From Bacteroidaceae bacterium (GTDB taxonomy: Bacteria > Bacteroidota > Bacteroidia > Bacteroidales > Bacteroidaceae), in the NCBI GenBank assembly GCA_900752815.1, contig CAADWS010000162.1:1-33261 (forward strand): a stretch of DNA of 33,261 nt, read 5' to 3'. The stretch's first letter is position 1, and each line of letters starts with the position of its first letter. Positions 17,138 through 25,140 of this stretch are shown here, one piece after another. Under the pieces are notes generated by a model. The model saw only the letters and a list, made by a program, of their open reading frames with translations. It made no database searches and had not been told where the DNA came from. A program made the translations under genes and the position numbers.

Positions 17138-17512
17138 TCATTTTGCTTCGCTGGTAGCGACAGCGCTACGCTTTTCTTTGATGCGGGCTTTCTTACCGGT
17201 AAGAGCGCGGAGATAATACAATTTCGCGCGGCGTACTTTACCAATCTTGTTCACCTCAATGCTTTCGATGTTTGGTGATTCCAAGGGGAAGATACGCTCA
17301 ACACCCACGGTGCCGGACATCTTGCGTACGGTAAAGCGCTTTTTGTCACCGTGACCGGCAATTTTAATGACAACACCACGATAGAGCTGGATACGCTCCT
17401 TGTTGCCTTCGACGATTTTGTATGCTACTGTTACAGTGTCACCGGCTTTGAATGTAGGGAACTGTTTTCCCGTAGCAAATGCTTCTTCAGCAATTTTAAT
17501 TAAATCTGTCAT
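17138..17512 (-). CDS. rplS: 50S ribosomal protein L19
   Basis: L19 sits at the interface of the two ribosomal subunits. The 124-residue protein shows the family landmarks: [62 protein letters not shown] and the basic [20 protein letters not shown]. The first residues and length are as expected, so the start at 17512 is secure. It stands alone, with a promoter at 17602-17633 and a terminator just after, and a leader of about 80 nt that could carry autoregulation, although I cannot show a structure. Confidence 0.97.
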   Translation of the reverse strand: MTDLIKIAEEAFATGKQFPTFKAGDTVTVAYKIVEGNKERIQLYRGVVIKIAGHGDKKRFTVRKMSGTVGVERIFPLESPNIESIEVNKIGKVRRAKLYYLRALTGKKARIKEKRSAVATSEAK

Positions 17513-17601
17513 TTTGATTTTTATTAAAGATTGTTTGTCCGTCCCGGCTCTACTTAACGGGGAACTCTACATCCCGACAGCGGTTGAGCGGAAAAGCGTT
17601 G

Positions 17602-17633
17602 CAAAATTACGCCTTTTTTTTGGATGGAACAAG
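17602..17633 (-). promoter_or_regulatory. Promoter of rplS
   Basis: On the minus strand CTTG (17633-17630), 20 nt, then TAATTTTG (17609-17602) fits the Bacteroidetes promoter (-7 perfect, -33 three of four). Transcription would start near 17595. Confidence 0.6.
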
Positions 17634-17924
17634 TGGAACTGCCTTTTTTTGTGAGAGATTCGCGTTAAATGAGGCAGGAGGCTGAAAGAAAATGGAGCAT
17701 TCCCGGAAATGCTGTCTTCTACTTTTTACTGTTGCATGAACAGGTCGGCCTTTTTCCGAAGCAGTCTGGACATAGGTCGTGCCGGCGGTAAGTGCAGGGA
17801 AAGGCTGTTCCCGGAAATGAACTGCACCTCAAAAGTTAGACATTAAACTTTTGAGGTGCAGTTTGTTTATGAAAAGGAAGCAGCCCTTTTTATCCTATTC
17901 GGCAACAGTGCCGATGGGTTACGC
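17634..17924. other. Intergenic region between rplS and GH20
   Basis: No gene is visible. The stretch holds a 12-nt direct repeat TTCCCGGAAATG (near 17700 and 17809) and the large inverted repeat at 17820-17863. Confidence 0.5.
17820..17863. repeat. 18-bp perfect inverted repeat, IS3-like end pair or terminator
   Basis: The arms AACTGCACCTCAAAAGTT (17820-17837) and its reverse complement (17846-17863) flank the 8-nt loop AGACATTA. The sequence resembles terminal inverted repeats of IS3-family elements (TGnACTGnnCCnnAAAAGTTnGAC) placed head to head with nothing between them, as in an excision scar or a tiny non-autonomous element. It also lies about 60 nt after the GH20 stop, so it could act as a terminator, but no U-tract follows on the minus strand. 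Confidence 0.65.
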
Positions 17925-19952
17925 TTAGAATTTGAAGTAGTTGTATACTTTCAAATCTGTTACTGTGCTCTTGAAGTTTCCGGCCTTTTCAAACGGGAAG
18001 ACAAGCGTGCGCTGGTAGTACATCTTTGATTGTGGCAGATACATATCGGGTTTCTGGGCGTGTTCTACACCGTAGAAGAAGTCTGCCTTTTCATTTTCAT
18101 GCATAGCGTAGAGGGTCAGCGGGTCGAGTGTCTGCTTTTTCTGGCCGTCTACGAAGAGTTCGGTCTTGCGGTTGTCGCCCTGGATGGTGATAGTCACCTT
18201 CTGGCCCTTGGGCAGACGGTAGTTGAACTGGTTGAGGTAGCCGTCACGAGCAAAGCCCAACTGGCCGGTGCGCGGGTCGGAAAGATAGAAAACGGCATTG
18301 GAGGAGCGGAACAGTTCGGTTCCCTTTGCTTCCTCTTGTGCTTCAATGGTGAAGCTGACGCTGTAGTTATATCCGATTTCTTTGTACGGCATCTCCATGC
18401 CCGGAGTAACCTTGGCGCAAGTGAACAGTTCTTTCTGGTCGGGGCCATAGTATCCCAGTTCGTTGACACCGGGGCCTTCGCTGAGATAGAGGCGTGACTT
18501 GTCAAAGACTTCATAGGGAACGGTAGTGTTTTTTCCGCTCCAGCACTTCACGGCGAGGGTCTGGATGGCCGGGTAGGCACGGTGGTGGATATCCTTTACG
18601 GATATGCCGTTGCCAGAGTGGTCGTTCCATACGGCGAACATACCGCCAAGGATGGCGGGGTCGTTTTCCTCGAATTTCTGATTGCCGATGGTAGCCGGTG
18701 TCCAATTGTTATAAAGGTGCTTGCAGTTGAGGTAGTCATAGTAATAACCGGCTGCAGGCACGATGTAGACGAGACCGTCGGGGATGCTGATGAGCTGGTA
18801 GCCCTGTTTTTTCATTTCCTGCGGGTTGGCGTAGCCATTGTACCAGCAGCTCATGATGACGTTTTCCGATTTGACGGGTGTGTCGCCGTTGGCGTGGGTG
18901 AGTGCGCCCCAGCATACGGCCTGTTTACCGAAACTTTCCACAAATTTGATGTAGTGGTCGGTAAATTCTCGGAATTTCTCCACGACTTCTTTCTTGGCGT
19001 TGGAATATTCGTCGGTACCTATGTGCACGCGCTTTCCGCGGAACACGGGATTCTCACCTTCGAGATATTCTCTGAAGAGTCCGTCAACGAATTTGTAGGT
19101 TTCGGGATTGAAGAGGTCGAGGTGGTCCATTCCGTAGGTCTTGGAACCGATTTCCGGCTTGTAGTGAGTAAAAGCCAGTGAGTGTGCGGGGACATCAATT
19201 TCGGGTATGACTTCTACGTAGTTCTGTTCTGCCAGAATCTGCATGTCAATGAATTCCTGTTTGGTGTAGGAACCGTCCTTGGCCGCCAGTCCGGGGTAGG
19301 TGTCGGATTGCAGACGGAATGCAGCCTGCACTTTCGACCAGTCGGGATAGTAGCGCAGGAAACTGTTGTCGTTGAGATGAATCTGGAGTGTGTTCATCTT
19401 GTAGTAGGCCATAATTTTTACGAGGTTACGCAGGTAATCTATGGGGATGTACTTGCGGCCGCAGTCAATCATGAATCCGCGCAATTGATATTCGGGGATA
19501 TCGACAGCTTCGCCTTTGGGGAGCGCCAGCGCCTTGTCCTGTTCCGACAACTGGAGCAGGGTGCGTGTGCCCCAATATACGCCCTTGGTAGTGGCACCAG
19601 TGATGGTGGCCTTTTCTCCAATGGTCATTTTGTAACCTTCTTCACCCAAAGTCTTGTCTTTTTTCTGAACGAGGACAAAGTCTCCGGCTTTTCCGCTTCC
19701 CTTTACGATTTCAAGGTCTTTTCCGGTAATGGCCTTGTAGTCTTCTGCAAAAGCGGCAGCAATACGCATCATTTCCTTGTTGCCTTTGACAGCAACACGT
19801 CCTGAGGGGATGAATTTCCCTTCAGCTCCGGTCCATGTCTTGAGTTCTGGAACGACGAAGGGCTTGGGATTGGTTTCTGCCTGGACGCCAGTGGCCCACA
19901 GACAGAAAAGGAGGCAGGCAAACAGTTTGCCGGTCAATTTTAATGATTTCAT
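17925..19952 (-). CDS. Secreted GH20 beta-N-acetylhexosaminidase with C-terminal LamG-like domain
   Basis: GH20 enzymes release terminal N-acetylglucosamine or N-acetylgalactosamine from glycans by substrate-assisted catalysis. The 675-residue protein has a signal peptide (ends VQAE), a GH20b-type alpha/beta domain (about 30-150), the catalytic barrel starting QLRGFMIDCGRKYIPIDYLR, and the acid pair D314-E315 in HIGTDEYS, with EIDVPAH before it and W residues in AVCWGA and FAVWND. About 500-675 reads as a concanavalin-like (LamG) domain (YSVSFTIEAQEEAKGTELFR; ITIQGDNRKTELFVDG). It lies 85 nt after the stop of M60b and is probably co-transcribed, which fits removal of hexosamines from the glycoproteins that M60 enzymes cut. 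The inverted repeat at 17820-17863 follows it. Confidence 0.92.
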   Translation of the reverse strand: MKSLKLTGKLFACLLFCLWATGVQAETNPKPFVVPELKTWTGAEGKFIPSGRVAVKGNKEMMRIAAAFAEDYKAITGKDLEIVKGSGKAGDFVLVQKKDKTLGEEGYKMTIGEKATITGATTKGVYWGTRTLLQLSEQDKALALPKGEAVDIPEYQLRGFMIDCGRKYIPIDYLRNLVKIMAYYKMNTLQIHLNDNSFLRYYPDWSKVQAAFRLQSDTYPGLAAKDGSYTKQEFIDMQILAEQNYVEVIPEIDVPAHSLAFTHYKPEIGSKTYGMDHLDLFNPETYKFVDGLFREYLEGENPVFRGKRVHIGTDEYSNAKKEVVEKFREFTDHYIKFVESFGKQAVCWGALTHANGDTPVKSENVIMSCWYNGYANPQEMKKQGYQLISIPDGLVYIVPAAGYYYDYLNCKHLYNNWTPATIGNQKFEENDPAILGGMFAVWNDHSGNGISVKDIHHRAYPAIQTLAVKCWSGKNTTVPYEVFDKSRLYLSEGPGVNELGYYGPDQKELFTCAKVTPGMEMPYKEIGYNYSVSFTIEAQEEAKGTELFRSSNAVFYLSDPRTGQLGFARDGYLNQFNYRLPKGQKVTITIQGDNRKTELFVDGQKKQTLDPLTLYAMHENEKADFFYGVEHAQKPDMYLPQSKMYYQRTLVFPFEKAGNFKSTVTDLKVYNYFKF

Positions 19953-20037
19953 TTCAATGGATATTATAGGGTTATTATGTTCTTAAGTTTCCGATGTGTA
20001 TGGTTTCTGTTTTCCAGAGGGGTGAACCTTCAACGGG

Positions 20038-21969
20038 TCAGTTGGGGAATTCCGGACGCTCCTGGAACCATTCCGGGCTGTTTGAGATTTTCTCAATCAT
20101 TCCATCGGGCATGGCTTTGAGTTCTCCACTGGCAACGAGGGCATCCATGTCGGTCTTGAACTCGTTGTACATTTCGGGCGTCATGACATAATATTTGGTT
20201 CCATAGTCGCCGATGCGAAGAGCTACTTGGCGGAGATAGCCCCATTTATCGAAGTAGGGCATGAGGTTGTAGCCAACGAGGCGGCTCACTTTCCGTATGT
20301 AGTTCATGATGAACGGTACGGAGTTGTCCCAGCGGTCGCAGTGCTCTTCGGTGATGTAGTTATCCTTCACCCAGCAGGATTCCGGGAAGCGCTTTCGCAG
20401 TTCCGCGAGTTTTCCGTTTTTGTTGTTGTTCTGTGCGCTGGCAATCAGTTCATATTTGTCGGCCTTTCCTTTCTTTTCGATTTGTGAGCCTTTCTTGTCG
20501 TCGTTCTGGCGCAAAGCCTCATACCAGTCTGGCGCAAAATCGGGGAATCCGTTTTCCGTGAAATAATTGTGCAGCATAATCAGTGGGCACAAGGCGTCAC
20601 CGCCAGCCTCGGAATAGGCAACGGCACGGTGAGGATTCTTTGAATATGGGGCAATCAGGGTATCGACCATGGCCTCGCATACAGCGTAGAGTTTGGGGTT
20701 GTATGCAAACTTCTTGCGATGTTGATAGGCTTCTTTTCGCTGGTTGCTGACTTTGGTGCCTGATGAGTAGTCCTTATCTTCCAGAAAATGCGCGCGTGCC
20801 GACGGCCATTGGTTGATTTTGCTTGAGGTGCGGTAGCCCATTTTCATGATGTTGTAATAGGACTGCAAGTTGTTGGAAACTTCGCTCATGCCGGCCCAGC
20901 AGTAGTAGGGAGTCATTTGGTGCTGGTGTCCCCATTCATGGCTGAGGCCCCAAATGGCATCGTCGTCGGCATCGACCAGACGGTGACAATTGAGCACTCG
21001 GGGTTCCTGGTCCACATGGAAGGACACACCCAGACCGCCCTGGAACATGTAATAGGTGTAGTTGACATAGGCCATGGTGCGGTTGGTGGGCACTCTGTCG
21101 TATTTCTCAAAGCCCAGCTGGCGATGCTCCCATACGATGAGTGAATCCAGAATGTTCATGTATTGACGGTATCCCAACTGACCGTCACGCGATTTGCAGT
21201 ATTTTTCCAAGCCTTCGGACGACCATATGGCATGTACCTTTTTGCCCAGTACGTCCATGCAGGTGTTGGGCGCCTTTGCGCATAATGCCTGCATTTCCTC
21301 ATTGGTTTTGTCTGGTGAAAGATAACCGTTTACCTGTCCGTTGACGAAGTGTACCTTGATGTCGGGATATTTTTCAGGTTTTTCATCGGCGTAATAGCAG
21401 ATATAGGCCAGACCGTCCCATTCGTAGTCATAATCGATGGTGTTGATTCCGTTTTTCAAATCGAAGGTCTTGATGTAGGGATTGCCTCCATCGAATTTCT
21501 GCCCGATTTTGCCCACATACCAGGCAACGGTCTTGAGCTGTACCTTTATTTTCTTGGGAATACCTTCTACGACGATGGTCTGCTGTGACTTTGCAGGGAA
21601 ATTAATGCCGGTTACGCCTGCAAGCTGGTCGTAGTGCTTGCCGGGTGCGTTCCAAAGTTGGGACAATGTGACATAAGAGAGATAACATTCGTATTCGGCA
21701 ACACGGTATTCCGTGTCATAGCTTCCTGCCAGCATTTGGCGTGCCATGCTTTTGAGCGCATCGTTTTCCAGTTGGTTGATTTGCGCTTCTGTGACATTCT
21801 TCTTCAATCGGGTGAACAGTTTGTCCGCAAAAATTTTTGATGGTTCTATTGTTTCTGATTGCGAACTGAATGTGGAAGTTGTCGTTGCGGCCAGGCTTGG
21901 TGCTTGGATGCCTCCGCATAAAGCAAGGGCAAAAATAATTTTTGAAATAGATCTCAGTGTTTTTTTCAT
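20038..21969 (-). CDS. Secreted M60-like (gluzincin) metallopeptidase, short form (M60b)
   Basis: M60-like enzymes cut proteins carrying O-glycans, such as mucins, on the cell surface or outside. This 643-residue form has a signal peptide (ends PSLAA), the M60 N-terminal region (IVVEGIPKKIKVQLKTVAWY) and the zinc site HEWGH at residues 344-348 with the third ligand E363 (GMSEVSNN), a spacing of 14 residues within the HExxH-x(8,28)-E pattern. It lacks the BACON and CBM32 modules of its upstream paralogue but otherwise follows it closely, so one arose from the other by duplication. It starts at 21969 (MKKTLRSISK). A -7 at 22016-22023 and the terminator at 22436-22464 show a separate unit, M60b-GH20. 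Cleavage specificity may differ from the long form. Confidence 0.92.
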   Translation of the reverse strand: MKKTLRSISKIIFALALCGGIQAPSLAATTTSTFSSQSETIEPSKIFADKLFTRLKKNVTEAQINQLENDALKSMARQMLAGSYDTEYRVAEYECYLSYVTLSQLWNAPGKHYDQLAGVTGINFPAKSQQTIVVEGIPKKIKVQLKTVAWYVGKIGQKFDGGNPYIKTFDLKNGINTIDYDYEWDGLAYICYYADEKPEKYPDIKVHFVNGQVNGYLSPDKTNEEMQALCAKAPNTCMDVLGKKVHAIWSSEGLEKYCKSRDGQLGYRQYMNILDSLIVWEHRQLGFEKYDRVPTNRTMAYVNYTYYMFQGGLGVSFHVDQEPRVLNCHRLVDADDDAIWGLSHEWGHQHQMTPYYCWAGMSEVSNNLQSYYNIMKMGYRTSSKINQWPSARAHFLEDKDYSSGTKVSNQRKEAYQHRKKFAYNPKLYAVCEAMVDTLIAPYSKNPHRAVAYSEAGGDALCPLIMLHNYFTENGFPDFAPDWYEALRQNDDKKGSQIEKKGKADKYELIASAQNNNKNGKLAELRKRFPESCWVKDNYITEEHCDRWDNSVPFIMNYIRKVSRLVGYNLMPYFDKWGYLRQVALRIGDYGTKYYVMTPEMYNEFKTDMDALVASGELKAMPDGMIEKISNSPEWFQERPEFPN

Positions 21970-22015
21970 ACGTTTATTTTTGAGTTTAAATTAGCAAGAA
22001 TAGAACTAGTGACTG

Positions 22016-22023
22016 CAAATTTA
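22016..22023 (-). promoter_or_regulatory. Candidate -7 element for M60b-GH20
   Basis: The minus strand reads TAAATTTG, a perfect TAnnTTTG, about 45 nt before the M60b start. The -33 position is not a good match. Confidence 0.4.
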
Positions 22024-22246
22024 GTTTTTTCTTTTGGAATATTCTTGGCTAATTGTAAGCATAATTTTCCAAAATGCATAATATTGAGTCCGTTTGCTTG
22101 GATTTTTATAGCGATTGTTTTACAGGAACGCAGTGTCGTGACATTTGGTTTGAGAAGGGTCCGTCCTATGGTACGTGGGTTCGGTATAATGATTTATCCC
22201 CAACGGAGTCTTTGTATGCTATTTGCCGCATCGCGGCTTCACAGTC

Positions 22247-22326
22247 CTACTGACAGAAATTTCTAAAGTACCGATAGAAATTTCTAAAGTACTGAGTGTT
22301 TTTCCTAAAGTACTGAGTGTTTTTCC
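22247..22326 (+). repeat. 21-bp repeat array 3 (three full units plus partial ends)
   Basis: Full 21-bp units begin at 22253, 22274 and 22295, preceded by a half unit CTACTG (22247-22252) and followed by AGTGTTTTTCC. On the + strand the cores are AAAGTACCGATAG, AAAGTACTGAGTG and AAAGTACTGAGTG. The element reads opposite to the flanking genes, unlike array 2. Its first part aligns with the first part of array 4. Confidence 0.85.
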
Positions 22327-22427
22327 GTGTGCGTGTCGGCGGCTCTGTGAATGTGGTGGTAGAGTGTCTCTTTGTCGTAGTTATACCCAACTCACGTTAT
22401 GGCGGAATTAGGTCTTTAATGATGATA

Positions 22428-22464
22428 AAGAAAAACAGGAGGAAAACCTGTGGCTTTCCTCCTG
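22428..22464 (-). terminator. Terminator after M60a
   Basis: CAGGAGGAAA (22436-22445) pairs perfectly with TTTCCTCCTG (22455-22464) around a 9-nt loop, and on the minus strand TTTTTCTTT follows. It lies 27 nt after the M60a stop and ends the LRR-M60a unit. Confidence 0.85.
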
Positions 22465-22491
22465 CAAAACTTACATGGGTTTATCCAATCG

Positions 22492-25116
22492 TTAATTCGG
22501 GAAATTAGGCGTGCTCTGGAACCAGTCCTTCGAATTGGAGATGTTCTTAACCATGTCTGCCGGCATTTCTTTCAGTTCTCCACTTTCAACCAAGGCATCC
22601 ATGTCTTGCTTGAATTCATTGTACATGTCTTCAGTCATTACGTAACGCTTGGTTCCGTAGTCGCCGATTTCAAGTGCTACCTGACGCAGGTATCCCCACT
22701 GCTCAAAGTAGGGGAAGAGGTTGTAGCCCACCAGACGGCTGGTCTTGCGGCAGAAGTTCATGATAAACGGTACTGCATTGTCATTCATATTGCAGTGCTC
22801 TTCCGTGATGTATCCGTCCTTCACCCAGCAGGATTCCGGATATTTCTCTCTGAGTACAGCGAGTTTTCCGTTCTTGTTTCCGTTTTGTGCGCTGGCGATG
22901 AGTTCGTATTTGTCGACTTCACCTTGCTTTTCAATCTGCGAACCGTTTTCATCATCGCTTTGACGCAATGCTTCGTACCAGTCGGGCATGAAATCGGGGA
23001 ATCCGTTTGTTGTGAAGTAGTTGTGCAGCATGATAAGCGGACAGAGTGTTTCGCCAACGCCAACTTCAGCGTAAGCGACTCCTCTAACCTTGTTGGTGGC
23101 AATCGGAGAGATAACGCCGTCTTGCATTTCTTCACAAAGTTGGTACATTTTCGGGCTGTAGCTGAAATAGCTGCGGTTGTTGTAGGCATTCTTTCTTTGG
23201 TCGCTTGTGCGGGTGCCGCTGCTGTAATCCTTGTCATCCAGGAAGTGCTGGCGTGCACTTGGCCATTGACTAATCTTGTCGGATGTTCTGAAGCCCATCT
23301 TCATGATGTTGTAGTAGGACTGCAGGTTGTTGCTGACTTCGCTCATGCCGGACCAGCAGAAGTGCGGGTGCATTTGGTGCTGGTGTCCCCATTCGTGGCT
23401 GAGGCCCCAAATGGCATCATTGTCTCTGTATACAATATTATTGCAATTCAGTACGCGCGACTGTTGGTCCATGTGGAATGATACACCGAATCCGCCCTGG
23501 AACATGTAATAGGTGTAGTTGACATACGCCATCGTACGGTTTGTGGGGACTCTGTTGTATTTTTCGAAACCTAATGAACGGTGTTCCCAAGTAACCAATG
23601 AGTCGATTACATTCATGAACTGGCGGTAGCCAATGGAGCCCGTTGTGGATTTACAATATTTGTACAGTCCTTCCGATTCCCAAATCTGGTGAGCCTTTTT
23701 GCTATAGAGGTCCATACATCTGTTCTTTGCGTTACGACAGATTTCATGCATCTCTTCGTTGGTCTTGTCAGGAGACAGATAGCCGTTGACCTGGCCGTTG
23801 ACGAAGTGAACCTTGATCGGAGCATATTTTTCCGGATGCTCGTCTGCATAGTAGCAAATGTATGCCAAGCCGTCCCAGTCGTAGGTATAATCGATGACGT
23901 TGATACCGTTGCGCAGGCTGTAGGTGGTAGTGTGAGGGTCTCCACCATCAAAATTACCTCCAATTTTTCCAACATACCAAGCCACAACCTTCAGCTGTAC
24001 GTTGATGTCATCGGGGATACCGCTAACAACGACAGCCGTCTTGCTCTTGGCGGGAATATTGATACCGGTAACGCCTGCTATCTGGTCATAATATTTTCCG
24101 GGAGCATTCCACATCTCAGAGAGGGTGACGTAAGAAAGGAAACATTCGTATTCGGCAACTCGGTATTCTTTGGAGTAGGTCTTTTCATAAAGTTGGTAAG
24201 CCAGACTCTTGGCGAACGGATTGCTCAGGTTGTCGATATCCTCCTCTGTAACGCCTTCCTTAAGTTCACTCATTACGTTATCAGCAAAAATGCTGAAATC
24301 TTCGCTACCCGTAGCCTTTACACAGAACTGCATTTCTGCGCAGGAGGCGTAGTTTCCGGCACCGGTCAACACCTTGAACTGGATGGCTGTCGGGTTTTGC
24401 AGAGGTTCTGCAAAAGAAATGGTACGCACATTACCACTGCCTTTCCAGTCATATGTTCCGTACAGTTTGTATTCGGTGTCGTCGCCTTGCTTGATGTACA
24501 ACTCAAACTGCCCGAAGTTACCGTTGCTTCCGCTACTACGCGGTACGTAGTTAATATAGTCAAGATGGTCCACATCCTTGAACTCATAGGTGAGGATGGC
24601 AGGATTTTCGGGAGTGACAGCTGTGCTCCATTTGCTGTGATAAATGGTGCCGTAGTCTCCGTCGATGCTGGCTGCAATTGAGCTTCCGCTATCCTGGTGT
24701 GTGTTATCTTCAGCTCTGAACGGCTTGATTTGGATATCGGTCGGCAAATCGTTGACAGACTGGTCTTTGTCTTGTGTCAGATTAAAAGTCTGCGTAATGC
24801 CTTTCTCGGCATTGGCGAAGGTGATGGCAGCAGTACGCGGCTCATTATAGTAGTTCTGCTGAACATAGATGAACACGCTTCCATCTTCTTTTTTGCGCAC
24901 TTTAACCCAATCTGCATTGGTTGTGACCTCATAAGGAACGTTCGCAGTTATATTATAATAGAGTGCACGCTCGCGGGAACTGATGGTTTGCGTGTGTGGC
25001 GCCACAATCATGGGCAACGCATTTTCGGGCAATACCGTTTGTGCGTCTGTCGGCATGGTTAGCAAAAATGCGCCTGCCAACAATCCGGCTTTCAAAATAT
25101 GTGATAATTTATTCAT
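22492..25116 (-). CDS. Secreted BACON-CBM32-M60 metallopeptidase (M60a), mucinase type
   Basis: The 874-residue protein begins with a signal peptide (ends TDAQ). Next is a BACON-like beta-sandwich (about 40-115; YNITANVPYEVTTNADWVKV), then an F5/8-type C (CBM32-like) galactose-binding fold (about 128-267; SSIAASIDGDYGTIYHSKWS; FGQFELYIKQGDD), a short linker and the M60 domain. The zinc motif HEWGH is at residues 574-578, with E593 as third ligand in GMSEVSNN. This order is that of the O-glycopeptidase BT4244 of Bacteroides thetaiotaomicron, which cuts mucin-type glycoproteins next to O-glycans; the match is from memory of the family, not a search. It lies 24 nt after the LRR gene and is co-transcribed with it. 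The terminator is at 22428-22464. Confidence 0.93.
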   Translation of the reverse strand: MNKLSHILKAGLLAGAFLLTMPTDAQTVLPENALPMIVAPHTQTISSRERALYYNITANVPYEVTTNADWVKVRKKEDGSVFIYVQQNYYNEPRTAAITFANAEKGITQTFNLTQDKDQSVNDLPTDIQIKPFRAEDNTHQDSGSSIAASIDGDYGTIYHSKWSTAVTPENPAILTYEFKDVDHLDYINYVPRSSGSNGNFGQFELYIKQGDDTEYKLYGTYDWKGSGNVRTISFAEPLQNPTAIQFKVLTGAGNYASCAEMQFCVKATGSEDFSIFADNVMSELKEGVTEEDIDNLSNPFAKSLAYQLYEKTYSKEYRVAEYECFLSYVTLSEMWNAPGKYYDQIAGVTGINIPAKSKTAVVVSGIPDDINVQLKVVAWYVGKIGGNFDGGDPHTTTYSLRNGINVIDYTYDWDGLAYICYYADEHPEKYAPIKVHFVNGQVNGYLSPDKTNEEMHEICRNAKNRCMDLYSKKAHQIWESEGLYKYCKSTTGSIGYRQFMNVIDSLVTWEHRSLGFEKYNRVPTNRTMAYVNYTYYMFQGGFGVSFHMDQQSRVLNCNNIVYRDNDAIWGLSHEWGHQHQMHPHFCWSGMSEVSNNLQSYYNIMKMGFRTSDKISQWPSARQHFLDDKDYSSGTRTSDQRKNAYNNRSYFSYSPKMYQLCEEMQDGVISPIATNKVRGVAYAEVGVGETLCPLIMLHNYFTTNGFPDFMPDWYEALRQSDDENGSQIEKQGEVDKYELIASAQNGNKNGKLAVLREKYPESCWVKDGYITEEHCNMNDNAVPFIMNFCRKTSRLVGYNLFPYFEQWGYLRQVALEIGDYGTKRYVMTEDMYNEFKQDMDALVESGELKEMPADMVKNISNSKDWFQSTPNFPN

Positions 25117-25140
25117 TGTTTTTATATTTAAATCAGGAGA

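Larger units (their letters stand above)
21970..22491. other. Intergenic region between M60b and M60a with repeat array 3
   Basis: These 522 nt hold the M60b promoter candidate (22016-22023), repeat array 3 (22247-22326) and the M60a terminator (22436-22464). No gene is visible. Confidence 0.6.

Noticed and set aside
16975..17244. N-terminal extension of the radical SAM protein
   Set aside because: It would run through the rplS terminator and overlap the rplS coding region; the family start is at MSTVLYPSPIFGPVHSRR.
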